64,000 bases of DNA, from positions 1-64,000 of the forward strand of contig NZ_NESH01000007.1 of assembly GCF_003063355.1 (NCBI RefSeq). Reading direction: 5' to 3'. This DNA comes from Limnohabitans sp. Bal53. GTDB lineage: Bacteria; Pseudomonadota; Gammaproteobacteria; Burkholderiales; Burkholderiaceae_C. Position 1 is the stretch's first letter. Each line of letters opens with the position of its first letter. Of this stretch, positions 1-8,446 are shown piece after piece. A program made the translations under genes and the position numbers. Under the pieces are notes generated by a model. The model saw only the letters and a list, made by a program, of their open reading frames with translations, did no database searches and had not been told where the DNA came from.

Positions 1-129
1 CAGCCTGAGTTGCACATTCGCTCGCATGCGAAGGCGAAGTACGAAGCGGCTGCGGCCGTGATGGCCAATGCACAGAGAGTGGGCTTGACCAAATTGGGCA
101 TCGTTGGCTCTGAGCAGTTTGTCAATTAA
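1..129 (+). CDS. exbD: ExbD/TolR-type biopolymer transport protein, C-terminal end (partial)
   Basis: The window opens inside this gene. Only the last 42 codons before a TAA stop are visible. The tail contains VGLTKLGIVGSEQF, typical of the periplasmic C-terminus of ExbD, the inner-membrane protein that with ExbB couples proton flow to TonB-dependent outer-membrane transport. The preceding residues (HAKAKYEAAAAVMANAQ) fit the helix ahead of the final strand. The membrane segment lies outside the window, so the ExbD versus TolR choice rests on the tail alone; ExbD is favoured. Confidence 0.75.
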   Translation, partial: QPELHIRSHAKAKYEAAAAVMANAQRVGLTKLGIVGSEQFVN

Positions 130-133
130 AGTC

Positions 134-1093
134 ATGTCCTTTTTTCCTCGTTTACTCGGTGATGTAGGAGGGACCAATGCGCGATTTGCATGGCAAGCGA
201 ATGCGCAAGCGCCACTGCAGCACTGTCATGTTTTGGCCTGTGCCGACTACACCGGCCTTGCCGAAGCGATTGAGGCTTACTTATCTATCGCTGGACTACC
301 GAACCCTTTAGCGGCGGGCATTGGTATCGCCAACCCAATCACGGGCGATCAGATCGTCATGACCAACCATCATTGGTCCTTTTCTATAGAAGCCTTAAAG
401 CACCGCCTCTCACTCGAAAAGTTGAAAGTCATCAACGATTTCACCGCACTTGCACTTGCTCTGCCTTCGTTGACAGAGAACCAAAAAATCAAAATTGGTG
501 GCGGAGTGGCGCAACAGCAGGCCCCGATGGCTTTGTTGGGCGCAGGAACCGGTCTCGGGGTTTCCGGTTTGATACCGGTGGGCCCTCATTGGTTGGCCAT
601 CTCTGGTGAGGGAGGGCACGTCACATTGGCGGCACAAACAGCTGAAGAGTTTCGTGTAATTGAGTGCATCCAAGAAAAATACGGTCACGCCTCCGCAGAG
701 CGTTTACTGTCTGGACAAGGCTTGGTTGATCTTTATCAGATCCTGTCTCAAGACCACGAAAATTCACCTAGGTTGCTGCATGCAGGTGAGATTTCTCAAC
801 TTGCCTTAGAAAACCATGATCCGCTTTGCCTTGCTTGCCTCGATATGTTTGCGGGATTTCTAGGATCTGTTGCAGGCGACCTGGCCTTAACGCTGGGTGC
901 TCGCGGTGGCGTCTACATCGGTGGCGGCATCGTGCCACGCCTTCTAGGATGGTTCCAAACTTCGCGGTTTCGTCAACAGTTTGAGGCAAAAGGTCGCTTC
1001 GCCAACTATCTGAACAGCATTCCCGTATGGGTCATACAGTCAGACGAATCACCGGCCTTACTGGGTGCAGCACGAGCACTTGATGCAGATTGA
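134..1093 (+). CDS. glk: Glucokinase (first of two in the window)
   Basis: Phosphorylates glucose with ATP in the cytoplasm; 319 residues, normal for the bacterial Glk family. Visible motifs are the N-terminal phosphate loop GDVGGTNARF (residues 9-18), the Asn-Asp pair holding the probable catalytic base at 101-102 (INDF), GAGTGLG near 137-142 and EGGH near 159-162. I chose the ATG at 134 because the in-frame ATG at 104 would overlap exbD and add residues unlike Glk. No clear ribosome site is visible, so it may be translated by coupling to exbD four bases upstream. By eye the gene uses more A/T-ending codons than the rest of the window, and a decayed IS follows it, which may hint at transfer. 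A second, more GC-rich glk lies at 15905. Confidence 0.9.
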   Translation: MSFFPRLLGDVGGTNARFAWQANAQAPLQHCHVLACADYTGLAEAIEAYLSIAGLPNPLAAGIGIANPITGDQIVMTNHHWSFSIEALKHRLSLEKLKVINDFTALALALPSLTENQKIKIGGGVAQQQAPMALLGAGTGLGVSGLIPVGPHWLAISGEGGHVTLAAQTAEEFRVIECIQEKYGHASAERLLSGQGLVDLYQILSQDHENSPRLLHAGEISQLALENHDPLCLACLDMFAGFLGSVAGDLALTLGARGGVYIGGGIVPRLLGWFQTSRFRQQFEAKGRFANYLNSIPVWVIQSDESPALLGAARALDAD

Positions 1094-1116
1094 GCTGAAT
1101 CTGGTTTCAACATAAC

Positions 1117-1470
1117 TCACTCAGAAATCCGCAAACTGGCATTCCCCCAAATCAGTCGACAAATAATGATGTCAAAACTCAGGGGGTACCACCCAAACCT
1201 GCTCGCTCGCTGGAGCGCACAGTTGCTATTCCTTCGCCTTGAGCAGGTTCGGGTGGCGGTGAAACCGGTGATGGCTGTCGATGATGCCCGAATCCCCCAG
1301 CTTTGGCGTCCATGCTTTCGCATCCACAGGAGCACCGTCGAGCGCCCTTGAATGCCATACCGATGCTGCGTCTCTTTATCGGCCAGCTCGCCTTTTTCTA
1401 CTTGCTCCACCACAGCCAGTTTAAAAGCCAGCATGTAGTCCTTCTGAGTTCTCTTGATGCCTGATTCCAT
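1117..1470 (-). pseudogene. IS3-family transposase OrfA remnant
   Basis: The first ~55 residues (MESGIKRTQKDYMLAFKLAV, then VEQVEKGELADKETQHRYGI and the STVLLWMRKHG segment) match the helix-turn-helix N-terminus of IS3-family OrfA proteins. After HGRQSWG the frame drifts into low-quality sequence, with none of the usual leucine-zipper residues and no OrfB following. The copy is therefore truncated and frame-damaged. I could not find terminal inverted repeats or a target duplication. It marks an old insertion between the first glucokinase and the Bug-type binding protein. Confidence 0.75.
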
Positions 1471-1531
1471 TTGACTTGCCTTTTACTTCAAGAAAAGGCG
1501 TCAAGCTCTGGCAAGACGGGTCACCCAAAAA

Positions 1532-1558
1532 ACAAAAGCCGCTCAAAGCGGCTTTTGT
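1532..1558 (-). terminator. Intrinsic terminator of the Bug-type binding protein gene
   Basis: Perfect 12-bp stem ACAAAAGCCGCT / AGCGGCTTTTGT with a 3-base loop, starting 19 bases past the stop at 1578. Read on the minus strand the stem is followed by a T-rich run (GTTTTTTGGG). On the plus strand only a weak T run follows, so it mainly serves the minus-strand gene. Confidence 0.85.
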
Positions 1559-1577
1559 TGTTAGGTTTGATCAACGA

Positions 1578-2564
1578 TCAGTCGGCGTACTTGCCAGCAG
1601 CGTCCACAGCGGCCTTGATCTTCACCATCTCAGCAGCCACGAACTTCTTGTGCTCGGCCGGGTCGGTGCGGTTGTCGGTCACCACCAAAGCGCCCAAGCC
1701 TTCGTTCTTCTTGATGAATTCAGGGTCTTTCAGGGCTTTCTTCAAGGCGTCGTTGAGCGTCTTGGTGATGGCGGCAGGCGTGCCTTTGGGGGCATACAGG
1801 CCATGCCAGATCGTCAGGTTGAAATTTTTCATGCCCATCTCTTGCAAGCTGGGGTAATGCTTGAGCACGGGGTGATTGCTCAAAGGCTTGGCTGTGGTCA
1901 CAGCAAAGGCCTTCACGCGACCACCCTCAATTTGGCCAACCGTGTTGGTCGTCTGGTCGCACATCATGTCCACCTGCCCACCGATCAGGGCGGTCATGGC
2001 TGGGCCAGTACCGCCAAATGGAATGGTGGTCATGGCTTCTTTGGTCTGCACGTTGGTTTGCCACAGCAGGCCACACAGGTGTGATGCGGAACCTAAGCCT
2101 GCGTGAGCGATGTTCAGCTTGCCCGCATTGGCGCGGATGTAGTTCTCAAAGTCGCGGTAAGTGTTGGCGGGCAACTGGGGCTTGCCAATCAAAGTCATGG
2201 GCACATCGTTGACCATGCCCAAGTACTCAAAATCCTCCATTGGCTTGTACGCGAGCTTGCGGTACAAAGCAGGCGTTGAGGCCATGCCGATATGGAACAA
2301 CAACAGGGTGTGGCCATTCGGAGCCGCTTTGGCGACGCGGTTCGCACCAATGGTGCCGCCAGCGCCGACGGTGTTTTCTACCACAAAGTTGCTGCCGGGG
2401 ATCTGCTTGCGCATGGCTTCAGCCAAGTCGCGCGCCACGCGATCGGTCGGTCCGCCAGCGGAGAACGGGACCACGATGGCCACCGGCTTGTTACCGGGAA
2501 AGGTTTGGGCATAAGCGCCCACAGAAACTGCAGCCAGAGTGGCGAGTGCGATCCATTGCTTCAT
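1578..2564 (-). CDS. Bug-family (tripartite tricarboxylate transporter type) solute-binding protein
   Basis: Periplasmic binding protein of 328 residues. The Sec signal peptide (MKQWIALATLAAVSVGAYA, cleavage before Gln20) leads into the Bug/TctC fold, with the family hallmarks PVAIVVPFSAGGPTDRVAR near 27-45, VVENTVGAGGTIGANRVAKA near 61-80 and LGMVNDVPM. Bug proteins bind carboxylates or other small polar molecules. No TctA or TctB membrane subunit is nearby, so this is one of the orphan binding proteins abundant in Burkholderiales, and its ligand cannot be read from sequence. A good ribosome site (TAGGAG) precedes the ATG. The gene appears monocistronic with its own terminator. Confidence 0.88.
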   Translation of the reverse strand: MKQWIALATLAAVSVGAYAQTFPGNKPVAIVVPFSAGGPTDRVARDLAEAMRKQIPGSNFVVENTVGAGGTIGANRVAKAAPNGHTLLLFHIGMASTPALYRKLAYKPMEDFEYLGMVNDVPMTLIGKPQLPANTYRDFENYIRANAGKLNIAHAGLGSASHLCGLLWQTNVQTKEAMTTIPFGGTGPAMTALIGGQVDMMCDQTTNTVGQIEGGRVKAFAVTTAKPLSNHPVLKHYPSLQEMGMKNFNLTIWHGLYAPKGTPAAITKTLNDALKKALKDPEFIKKNEGLGALVVTDNRTDPAEHKKFVAAEMVKIKAAVDAAGKYAD

Positions 2565-2752
2565 TGAGAAACTCCTAAAAATGACTGATTATTTTAAAAC
2601 CATCAGAGTGTCGTGAAATCGCGGAAAGTACCTAGCTGCTAACCCTTGTAAGACCTTGTTTTCATGAAGGAATTGACCGTTTCAGCGCTGCGCCAAAACA
2701 GTGCATCACGGCCATTGGCAGGGGACACTCACCCGCTGTAAAGCCGCTCCCC

Positions 2753-4015
2753 TCATTGGTAACTGCGGGCGTCCTCAATCACCTTGCCATCGTTGGCCAG
2801 GCTGCCTTGGGCCACCAAATGGACTTCACCTCGCAATTTGGTCACATCGCGCACCGCATCGGCCACGCGGCTTTTAAGGCCTTCGTCGGCCAGCAAGCCA
2901 GTCTCGACATGCAAAGCCATCTGGTCGTTGGCCATCTCGCCGGTCACGACCAACCGGGCTTTGCCCACTTCCGGGAAGCGTTTGACGATCTCGGCCACCT
3001 GGCCGGGGTGCACAAACATGCCGCGGATTTTGGTGGTCTGGTCGGCGCGGCCCATCCAGCCCTTGATGCGCTGAGCCGTACGCCCTGTGGGGCAGGTGCC
3101 GGGCATAATGGCTGACAAATCACCCGTACCGAAACGAATCAAGGGGTAATCGGGGTTGAGTACCGTGACCACCACCTCACCGACTTCGCCGTCGGGCACC
3201 GGATCACCCGTGCCTGGTCGCACGATTTCGACAATCACACCCTCATCGATCACCAAGCCTTCACGCGCAACCGTTTCGTAGGCAATCAATCCCACGTCGG
3301 CGGTGGCATAGCATTGGTAAGCCGCCACGCCTTGCTGAATGAACCAATCACGCAGAGAAGGCGGGCAGGCTTCGCCGGACACCAGGGCTTTGGTGATCGA
3401 CAACTTTTGGCCCGCCTCGGCAGCTTTTTCAATCAGGATCTTCAGAAAACTGGGCGTGCCCGAATAGGCCACAGGACGCAGGTCGGCCACCGCTGCCAGT
3501 TGCTGCTCGGTATTGCCCACGCCGCCAGGGATCACCGCACAGCCCAAGGCATGGGCACCACTCTCCATGATCCAGGCGCCTGGCGTCAAGTGGTAGCTAA
3601 AGCAGTTATGCACCAGGTCCCCCGCCTCAAAACCAGCTGCCGCCATGGCTCGCGCTGCTCGCCAATAGTCGGGCGCATGGCCTTCGGGTTCATAAATCGG
3701 GCCAGGTGACTGGTAGACACGCCGCACACCTGCAGAGCGAACCATGCCCTTCCAGCCAATGGTGGCAAAACCACCAAAGGGATCCTGAGCCCGCAAGGCC
3801 TGCTGGCGCTCCAGCAATTGGTACTTACGGGTAACGGGCAATCGGGCCAGTGCTGCGCGGCTAATCACTTGGGCAGCATCGATGCCTTGCAGGATTTCAG
3901 CCAAAGCGGCGCTGTTTTTCTGGGCCTGCGCAATTTGCGCAGGCAAAGCCGCCATGAGCGCGGCTTCGCGGGCTTCAGGGGCACGGGTTTCCAACGCATC
4001 GAGGTGATGGGCCAT
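2753..4015 (-). CDS. Phenylacetate-CoA ligase-like AMP-forming enzyme
   Basis: A 420-residue member of the PaaK branch of adenylate-forming enzymes. It shows the PaaK-type order: a region around FGGFATIGWKGMVRSAG, a nucleotide-binding segment SYHLTPGAWIMESGAHALG near 163-181, VAYSGTPSFLKILIEKA near 212-228, and the C-terminal PLIRFGTGDLSAI and GMFVHPGQV motifs. It would turn a carboxylic acid into its CoA thioester in the cytoplasm. It is the last gene of the LIV-type operon, 54 bases after livF, so its substrate is probably what the transporter imports. Aromatic acids are the family's best-known substrates, but the specificity here is inference. Confidence 0.82.
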   Translation of the reverse strand: MAHHLDALETRAPEAREAALMAALPAQIAQAQKNSAALAEILQGIDAAQVISRAALARLPVTRKYQLLERQQALRAQDPFGGFATIGWKGMVRSAGVRRVYQSPGPIYEPEGHAPDYWRAARAMAAAGFEAGDLVHNCFSYHLTPGAWIMESGAHALGCAVIPGGVGNTEQQLAAVADLRPVAYSGTPSFLKILIEKAAEAGQKLSITKALVSGEACPPSLRDWFIQQGVAAYQCYATADVGLIAYETVAREGLVIDEGVIVEIVRPGTGDPVPDGEVGEVVVTVLNPDYPLIRFGTGDLSAIMPGTCPTGRTAQRIKGWMGRADQTTKIRGMFVHPGQVAEIVKRFPEVGKARLVVTGEMANDQMALHVETGLLADEGLKSRVADAVRDVTKLRGEVHLVAQGSLANDGKVIEDARSYQ

Positions 4016-4069
4016 GAGATTCTTTCAGGAGACTGCTGGGTAAGGAATGCGCGATCGATGCCCAATGCA

Positions 4070-4879
4070 TCAAGCCAACCAGCGCTTGCGCCGCTTGTAA
4101 CTCTTCACGTCCTTGAAGCTCTTGCGCTCACCGCCACCCATCCCGAGGTAAAACTCTTTCACGTCTTCGTTGGTGCGCAGGTCTTCGGCCGCGCCGTCCA
4201 TCACGATGCGGCCCGACTCCATGATGTAGCCGTAATCCGAATACTTCAGCGCCATGTTGGTGTTTTGCTCAGCAATCAGGAAGGTGACTTTTTCCTTGTC
4301 GTTCAAGTCCTTGACGATGTTGAACACCTCTTCCACGATTTGAGGGGCCAAGCCCATGGAGGGCTCATCGAGCAGCATCACACTGGGGTTGGTCATCAGG
4401 GCGCGGCCAATGGCGCACATCTGCTGCTCACCGCCCGAGGTGTAGGCCGCTTGCGAAGTGCGGCGGGTTTTCAGGCGCGGAAAGTAGGTGTAGACCTTGT
4501 CCAAGTTGGCCGCGATTTCGCCCTTGTCGGTGCGGGTGTAGCTGCCGGTCATCAGGTTTTCTTCGATGGTCAAGTGGGCAAAGCAGTGGCGGCCTTCCAT
4601 CACCTGGACCACGCCACGGTTGACGAGGTCAGCCGGTGTGAGGTTTTCGATGCGCTCGCCACGCAACTCAATGGAGCCCTTGGTCACCGCGCCACGCTCT
4701 CCTTGCAGCAAATTGGAGATGGCCCGCAGTGTGGTGGTCTTGCCCGCGCCATTGCCGCCCAGCAAAGACACGATGCCTTGCTCGGGCACCTGCAGGGACA
4801 CGCCCTTGAGCACCAAGATGACGTGGTTGTAAATGACCTCGATGCCGTTGACGTTCAGAACAATGTTTTTGTCGCTCAT
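4070..4879 (-). CDS. livF: Branched-chain amino acid type ABC transporter ATP-binding protein LivF
   Basis: Cytoplasmic ATPase of a HAAT-family importer, 269 residues. Walker A is GGNGAGKT (41-48), the ABC signature is SGGEQQ near 150 and Walker B is VMLLDEPSMGL. The C-terminus carries a basic extension (SYKRRKRWLA) beyond the usual LivF length. It pairs with LivG (8447) on the LivHM permease. It is separated from the binding protein gene upstream by 134 bases that hold three strong hairpins. Confidence 0.9.
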   Translation of the reverse strand: MSDKNIVLNVNGIEVIYNHVILVLKGVSLQVPEQGIVSLLGGNGAGKTTTLRAISNLLQGERGAVTKGSIELRGERIENLTPADLVNRGVVQVMEGRHCFAHLTIEENLMTGSYTRTDKGEIAANLDKVYTYFPRLKTRRTSQAAYTSGGEQQMCAIGRALMTNPSVMLLDEPSMGLAPQIVEEVFNIVKDLNDKEKVTFLIAEQNTNMALKYSDYGYIMESGRIVMDGAAEDLRTNEDVKEFYLGMGGGERKSFKDVKSYKRRKRWLA

Positions 4880-4915
4880 GGACTGTGCCTTTTCAAATTC
4901 TGGGGTTCAAGCCAA

Positions 4916-5004
4916 ATGAAACCGCTGCACGCAAGGGTTTCATGTGGCATCTGCCGCTGGCGCAAGCCATCGGCAGATGCAGCCCGCCGCTTGCGCAGCG
5001 GGCT
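4916..5004 (-). repeat. Three consecutive hairpins between the LIV binding protein and livF
   Basis: Three inverted repeats fill the gap between the binding protein stop (5014) and the livF start (4879): AGCCCGC / GCGGGCT (4981-5004), GCATCTGCCG / CGGCAGATGC (4947-4980) whose interior also pairs as TGGC-GCAA-GCCA with a GNRA tetraloop, and ATGAAACC / GGTTTCAT (4916-4943). No T tract follows, so they are not classic terminators. By analogy with REP hairpins in the malE-malF gap, they may protect the upstream binding protein mRNA or damp expression of livF; that role is inference. Confidence 0.75.
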
Positions 5005-5013
5005 GTTCACCGA

Positions 5014-6351
5014 TCAGGACTGGCAATCCGCAGGAGTGCGGCGTGTGATCTTCTTCTCGGCGGCGTACTTGTTAGCAGCGGCTTTGACCATGGGCTTGAT
5101 GATCTGCTCATCGGCTTGGTACCAGTCGCTGGAGAACTCCCACTTGCTGCCGTTCCATGTGTGGATACGGGCCCAGTTGGAACCCATGTGGTCAGCGCAA
5201 GAGGTGGAGACGGGACGCAACACACCCTTGAAGCCCAGGGCATCCAGCTTAGGCTGGGTCAGGTTCAGGTTTTCATAACCCCAGCGAGCTTGCTCGCCGG
5301 TCATGACTTTGCCCTTGCCGTACTTCTCTTGGGCTTGGCGCACACCTTCCACCGCGAACATGGCGCTGAACAAACCGCGCATGTACAACACTTCGCCCAC
5401 TTCATCCTTGGGGCCTGTGCCTTGGTTCTTGGCGTGCAACTTCTGCAGAACTTCCTTCACGATCGCAGAGCCCTTTTCGGTGCCGTGCTGCATGGTGATG
5501 GCGTTGTAGCCCTTGGCGCCCATGCCCACGTCTTTGACGTCAGGCTCGGCACCGGCCCACCACACGCCATAGATTTTCTCGCGGGGGTAGCCGGTGGCTT
5601 GTGCTTCTTTGAGCAAGGTGGAGTTCATCACGCCCCAGCCCCAGTTGACCACGTAGTCAGGACGGTCGCGGCGAATTTGCAGCCAAGTCGATTTTTGTTC
5701 CACACCAGGGTGGGTCACCGGCAGCAAGCTCAGCTTGAAGCCGTGCATGGCCGCACGCTCTTGCAAAATTGGGATGGCTTCTTTGCCGAATGGGCTGTCG
5801 TGGTAGACCAGCGCGATGTGCTTGCCCTTGAGCTTGTCAGCGCCACCGGCTTTTTTCGCGATGTCTTGGATGATGACGTCACCGGCCACCCAGTAAGTGC
5901 CGGCCAAGGGGAAGTTCCACTTGAACACGCCACCGTCAGCCGATTCGCTGCGGCCGTAACCTGCGGTGATCAAAGGGATCTTGTCGCCAGGGGCTTTTTC
6001 AGTCAGGGCGAAGGTGATGCCGGTCGACAAAGGCTGGAACACGGTCGCGCCGCCGTTCTTGCCTTTCAGGCGCTCGTAGCACTCCACACCACGGTCGGTG
6101 GCGTAGCCTGTTTCGCACTCTTCATAGCTGACTTTGACGCCGTTGATGCCGCCGCGCGCATTGACCAGCTTGAGGTAGTCGACATAGCCGTTGGCAAAGG
6201 GCACGCCGTTAGGGGCGTAAGCGCCTGTGCGGTAGACCAGCACGGGGAAGAACTGCTCTTTGGTTTGGGCCGTGGCCACAGTGCTGACCAGCGCACTGGC
6301 AAGACCTGCAGCAGCCACCGTGGTGGCAAGGACGAGTTGACGAAGCTTCAT
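5014..6351 (-). CDS. LIV-type ABC transporter periplasmic substrate-binding protein
   Basis: Periplasmic binding protein of 445 residues in the type-I fold used by branched-chain amino acid and aromatic acid importers. The ATG at 6351 is preceded by AGGAGACA and gives a clean signal peptide ending near VATAQ (residue 29); in-frame starts further upstream add no signal-like sequence. Recognisable segments are FPVLVYRTGAYAPNGVPFAN and the region around GGARGGINGV-type residues, KIPLITAGYGRSESADGG and HIALVYHDSPFGKE. Cysteines near 79 and 85 and near the C-terminus could form disulfides. It is co-transcribed with livGHM upstream and livF downstream. Its length exceeds that of LivJ/K, so the ligand is probably not simply leucine. 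Confidence 0.88.
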   Translation of the reverse strand: MKLRQLVLATTVAAAGLASALVSTVATAQTKEQFFPVLVYRTGAYAPNGVPFANGYVDYLKLVNARGGINGVKVSYEECETGYATDRGVECYERLKGKNGGATVFQPLSTGITFALTEKAPGDKIPLITAGYGRSESADGGVFKWNFPLAGTYWVAGDVIIQDIAKKAGGADKLKGKHIALVYHDSPFGKEAIPILQERAAMHGFKLSLLPVTHPGVEQKSTWLQIRRDRPDYVVNWGWGVMNSTLLKEAQATGYPREKIYGVWWAGAEPDVKDVGMGAKGYNAITMQHGTEKGSAIVKEVLQKLHAKNQGTGPKDEVGEVLYMRGLFSAMFAVEGVRQAQEKYGKGKVMTGEQARWGYENLNLTQPKLDALGFKGVLRPVSTSCADHMGSNWARIHTWNGSKWEFSSDWYQADEQIIKPMVKAAANKYAAEKKITRRTPADCQS

Positions 6352-6416
6352 GGTTTGTCTCCTGTTAAAAAAAGGGAAGCACTTGGGGTAAAAACACTCG
6401 GGAAAAACGCTGCACA

Positions 6417-7493
6417 TCAGTGCGGGAAGGGCCACAGACGCAGCTTTTGCTTGGCCACCGACCACAGCTTGGCCAGGCCATGCGGCTCCACGATCAGGAA
6501 CCACACAATCAGGGCACCAAAGATCATGAATTCGGTGTGCGACACAGCCGCTGTTGAGATGCTGACACCGACCAGATCGCCCACTGCTGGCAGGAACTGG
6601 TTCAGGAAAATCGGCAAGATCACGATGAAAGCCGCGCCAAAGAAGCTGCCCATGATGGAGCCCATGCCGCCGATGATGACCATGAACAACAGCTGGAAGG
6701 AGCGGTCAATCGAGAAGGCCGCAGGCTCCCAGGATCCCAGGTGCACAAAGCCCCAGAGGCCGCCCGCCACACCGACGATGAATGAGCTCACAGCAAAAGC
6801 GCTGAGCTTGGCGTACATGGGACGGATACCGATCACGGCAGCGGCCACGTCCATGTCGCGAATGGCCATCCACTCGCGGCCAATGGCCGAGCGCACGAGG
6901 TTTTTGGCCAGCAAACCAAAGACCACCAGAAAGATCAGGCAGAAGATGTACTTTTGCAGTGGCGTGTCAATCGGCAAACCGAACACATTGAGGTTGGCCA
7001 CCGAGACCGAGCCCGAGGCGTTGTTGTTGGTGAACCAGCCCACGCGCAGGAAAGCCCAGTCGCAAAAGAACTGCGCGGCCAGCGTGGCCACCGCCAAATA
7101 CAGGCCCTTGACGCGCAAGCTGGGAATTCCAAAGAACATGCCCACCAAGGTGGCAAAGAAGCCCCCGGCCAGCAGCGCGACGATCAGGGGCATGCCCTCG
7201 ATGCGGATGTAGGTGTTGTAGGCCATGTAAGCGCCCACCGCCATGAAAGCGCCCGAACCCAGCGAAATCTGACCGCAGTACCCGACCAGGATGTTCACCC
7301 CCAAAGCCGCCAAAGACAGAATCAGGAACGGGATCAAAATGGCGCGGAACATGTATTCATCGGCGATGAAGGGCACACCGATGAACGCAAAGGCAATCAG
7401 CGCCAAGATGGCCCAGCGGTCTTGCGCAATCGCAAAGATCTGCTGGTCGCTGCGGTAAGAGGTCTTGTACTGACCGTTTTCTCTGTAAAACAT
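6417..7493 (-). CDS. livM: Branched-chain amino acid type ABC transporter permease LivM
   Basis: Inner-membrane permease of 358 residues with about ten hydrophobic segments. The LivM hallmark LGVNILVGYCGQISLGSGAF lies near 65-84, and the cytoplasmic coupling region RSAIGREWMAIRDMDVAAAV near 200-219. I start at the ATG at 7493 because AAGGAGAG sits just upstream and the longer ORF adds a non-membrane, overlapping leader. LivH ends 11 bases upstream, which supports translational coupling and a LivHM dimer. Confidence 0.9.
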   Translation of the reverse strand: MFYRENGQYKTSYRSDQQIFAIAQDRWAILALIAFAFIGVPFIADEYMFRAILIPFLILSLAALGVNILVGYCGQISLGSGAFMAVGAYMAYNTYIRIEGMPLIVALLAGGFFATLVGMFFGIPSLRVKGLYLAVATLAAQFFCDWAFLRVGWFTNNNASGSVSVANLNVFGLPIDTPLQKYIFCLIFLVVFGLLAKNLVRSAIGREWMAIRDMDVAAAVIGIRPMYAKLSAFAVSSFIVGVAGGLWGFVHLGSWEPAAFSIDRSFQLLFMVIIGGMGSIMGSFFGAAFIVILPIFLNQFLPAVGDLVGVSISTAAVSHTEFMIFGALIVWFLIVEPHGLAKLWSVAKQKLRLWPFPH

Positions 7494-7504
7494 GTTTTCT
7501 CTCC

Positions 7505-8434
7505 TTACACGCGGTCGATGATTTTTTCGCCGAACAAGCCTTGCGGACGGAACAGCAAGAACACCAGCGCCAGCACATAAGCAAACCAAATCTCGATGCC
7601 GCCGCCCACATAGGGGCCCAGGTACACCTCAGACAATTTCTCACCCACGCCAATGATCAGGCCGCCGATGATGGCGCCAGGCACTGAAGTCAGTCCGCCC
7701 AAAATGATCACCGGCAAAGCACGCAAAGCCACCGTGGTCAGCGAGAACTGCACGCCCATCTTGGAGCCCCAGATGATGCCGGCCACCAAGGCGGTCAGGC
7801 CCGCCACAAACCAGACGATCACCCAAATGCGGTTGAGCGGAATACCGATCGATTGCGCAGCTTGGTGGTCATCGGCCACCGCACGCAAGGCGCGGCCAGT
7901 GCCAGTTTTTTGGAAGAACAGCGACAAGACCACCACCAGCAAAGCCGCGATACAGGCCGCGTACACGTCTTCAAGGTTGACCAGCACACCGCCGGGGAAT
8001 ACCGACTCCAATAGGAAAATCGGATCTTTGGGCATGCCCACATCGATCTTGTAAATGTCGCTGCCGAAAATGGTCTGACCCATACCGTCCAGGAAATAGG
8101 TGATACCCAAGGTGGCCATCAACAACGTCACGCCTTCTTGGTTGACCAAGTGGCGCAGCACCAGGCGCTCAATCAGCCAGGCCAGCACATACATGATGGC
8201 AGCTGCCAAGATGAAGGCGATCAGGTTGCCGAGGAACTTGTCTTCGATGCCCAGCCAGCCAGGGATCCATTCGGAAAAACGGGCCATGGCCAAAGCCGCG
8301 AACAAGACCATCGCGCCTTGCGCGAAGTTGAACACGCCCGAGGCTTTGAAAATCAGCACAAAGCCCAGCGCCACCAGCGCATAGAGCATGCCGGCCATCA
8401 GGCCACCCAACAGAGCTTCCAGAAAAAATGCCAT
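7505..8434 (-). CDS. livH: Branched-chain amino acid type ABC transporter permease LivH
   Basis: Inner-membrane permease of 309 residues. It starts MAFFLEALLGGLMAGMLYAL and contains the LivH signature FKASGVFNFAQGAMVLF near 29-45 and the coupling-loop sequence GRALRAVADDHQAAQSIGI near 192-210. The final TM region ends in LFRPQGLFGEK, typical of the family. It lies 12 bases after livG and 11 before livM, so the operon is tight. Confidence 0.92.
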   Translation of the reverse strand: MAFFLEALLGGLMAGMLYALVALGFVLIFKASGVFNFAQGAMVLFAALAMARFSEWIPGWLGIEDKFLGNLIAFILAAAIMYVLAWLIERLVLRHLVNQEGVTLLMATLGITYFLDGMGQTIFGSDIYKIDVGMPKDPIFLLESVFPGGVLVNLEDVYAACIAALLVVVLSLFFQKTGTGRALRAVADDHQAAQSIGIPLNRIWVIVWFVAGLTALVAGIIWGSKMGVQFSLTTVALRALPVIILGGLTSVPGAIIGGLIIGVGEKLSEVYLGPYVGGGIEIWFAYVLALVFLLFRPQGLFGEKIIDRV

Positions 8435-8446
8435 GTCTTATTCTCC

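Noticed and set aside
1117..1577. A complete IS element between the first glucokinase and the Bug protein
   Set aside because: Only the start of OrfA is recognisable. No OrfB, terminal inverted repeats or target duplication could be found.
4885..7212. Plus-strand open frame of 775 codons opposite the LIV genes
   Set aside because: It covers the binding protein and LivM in antisense, with no ribosome site and no recognisable motif.
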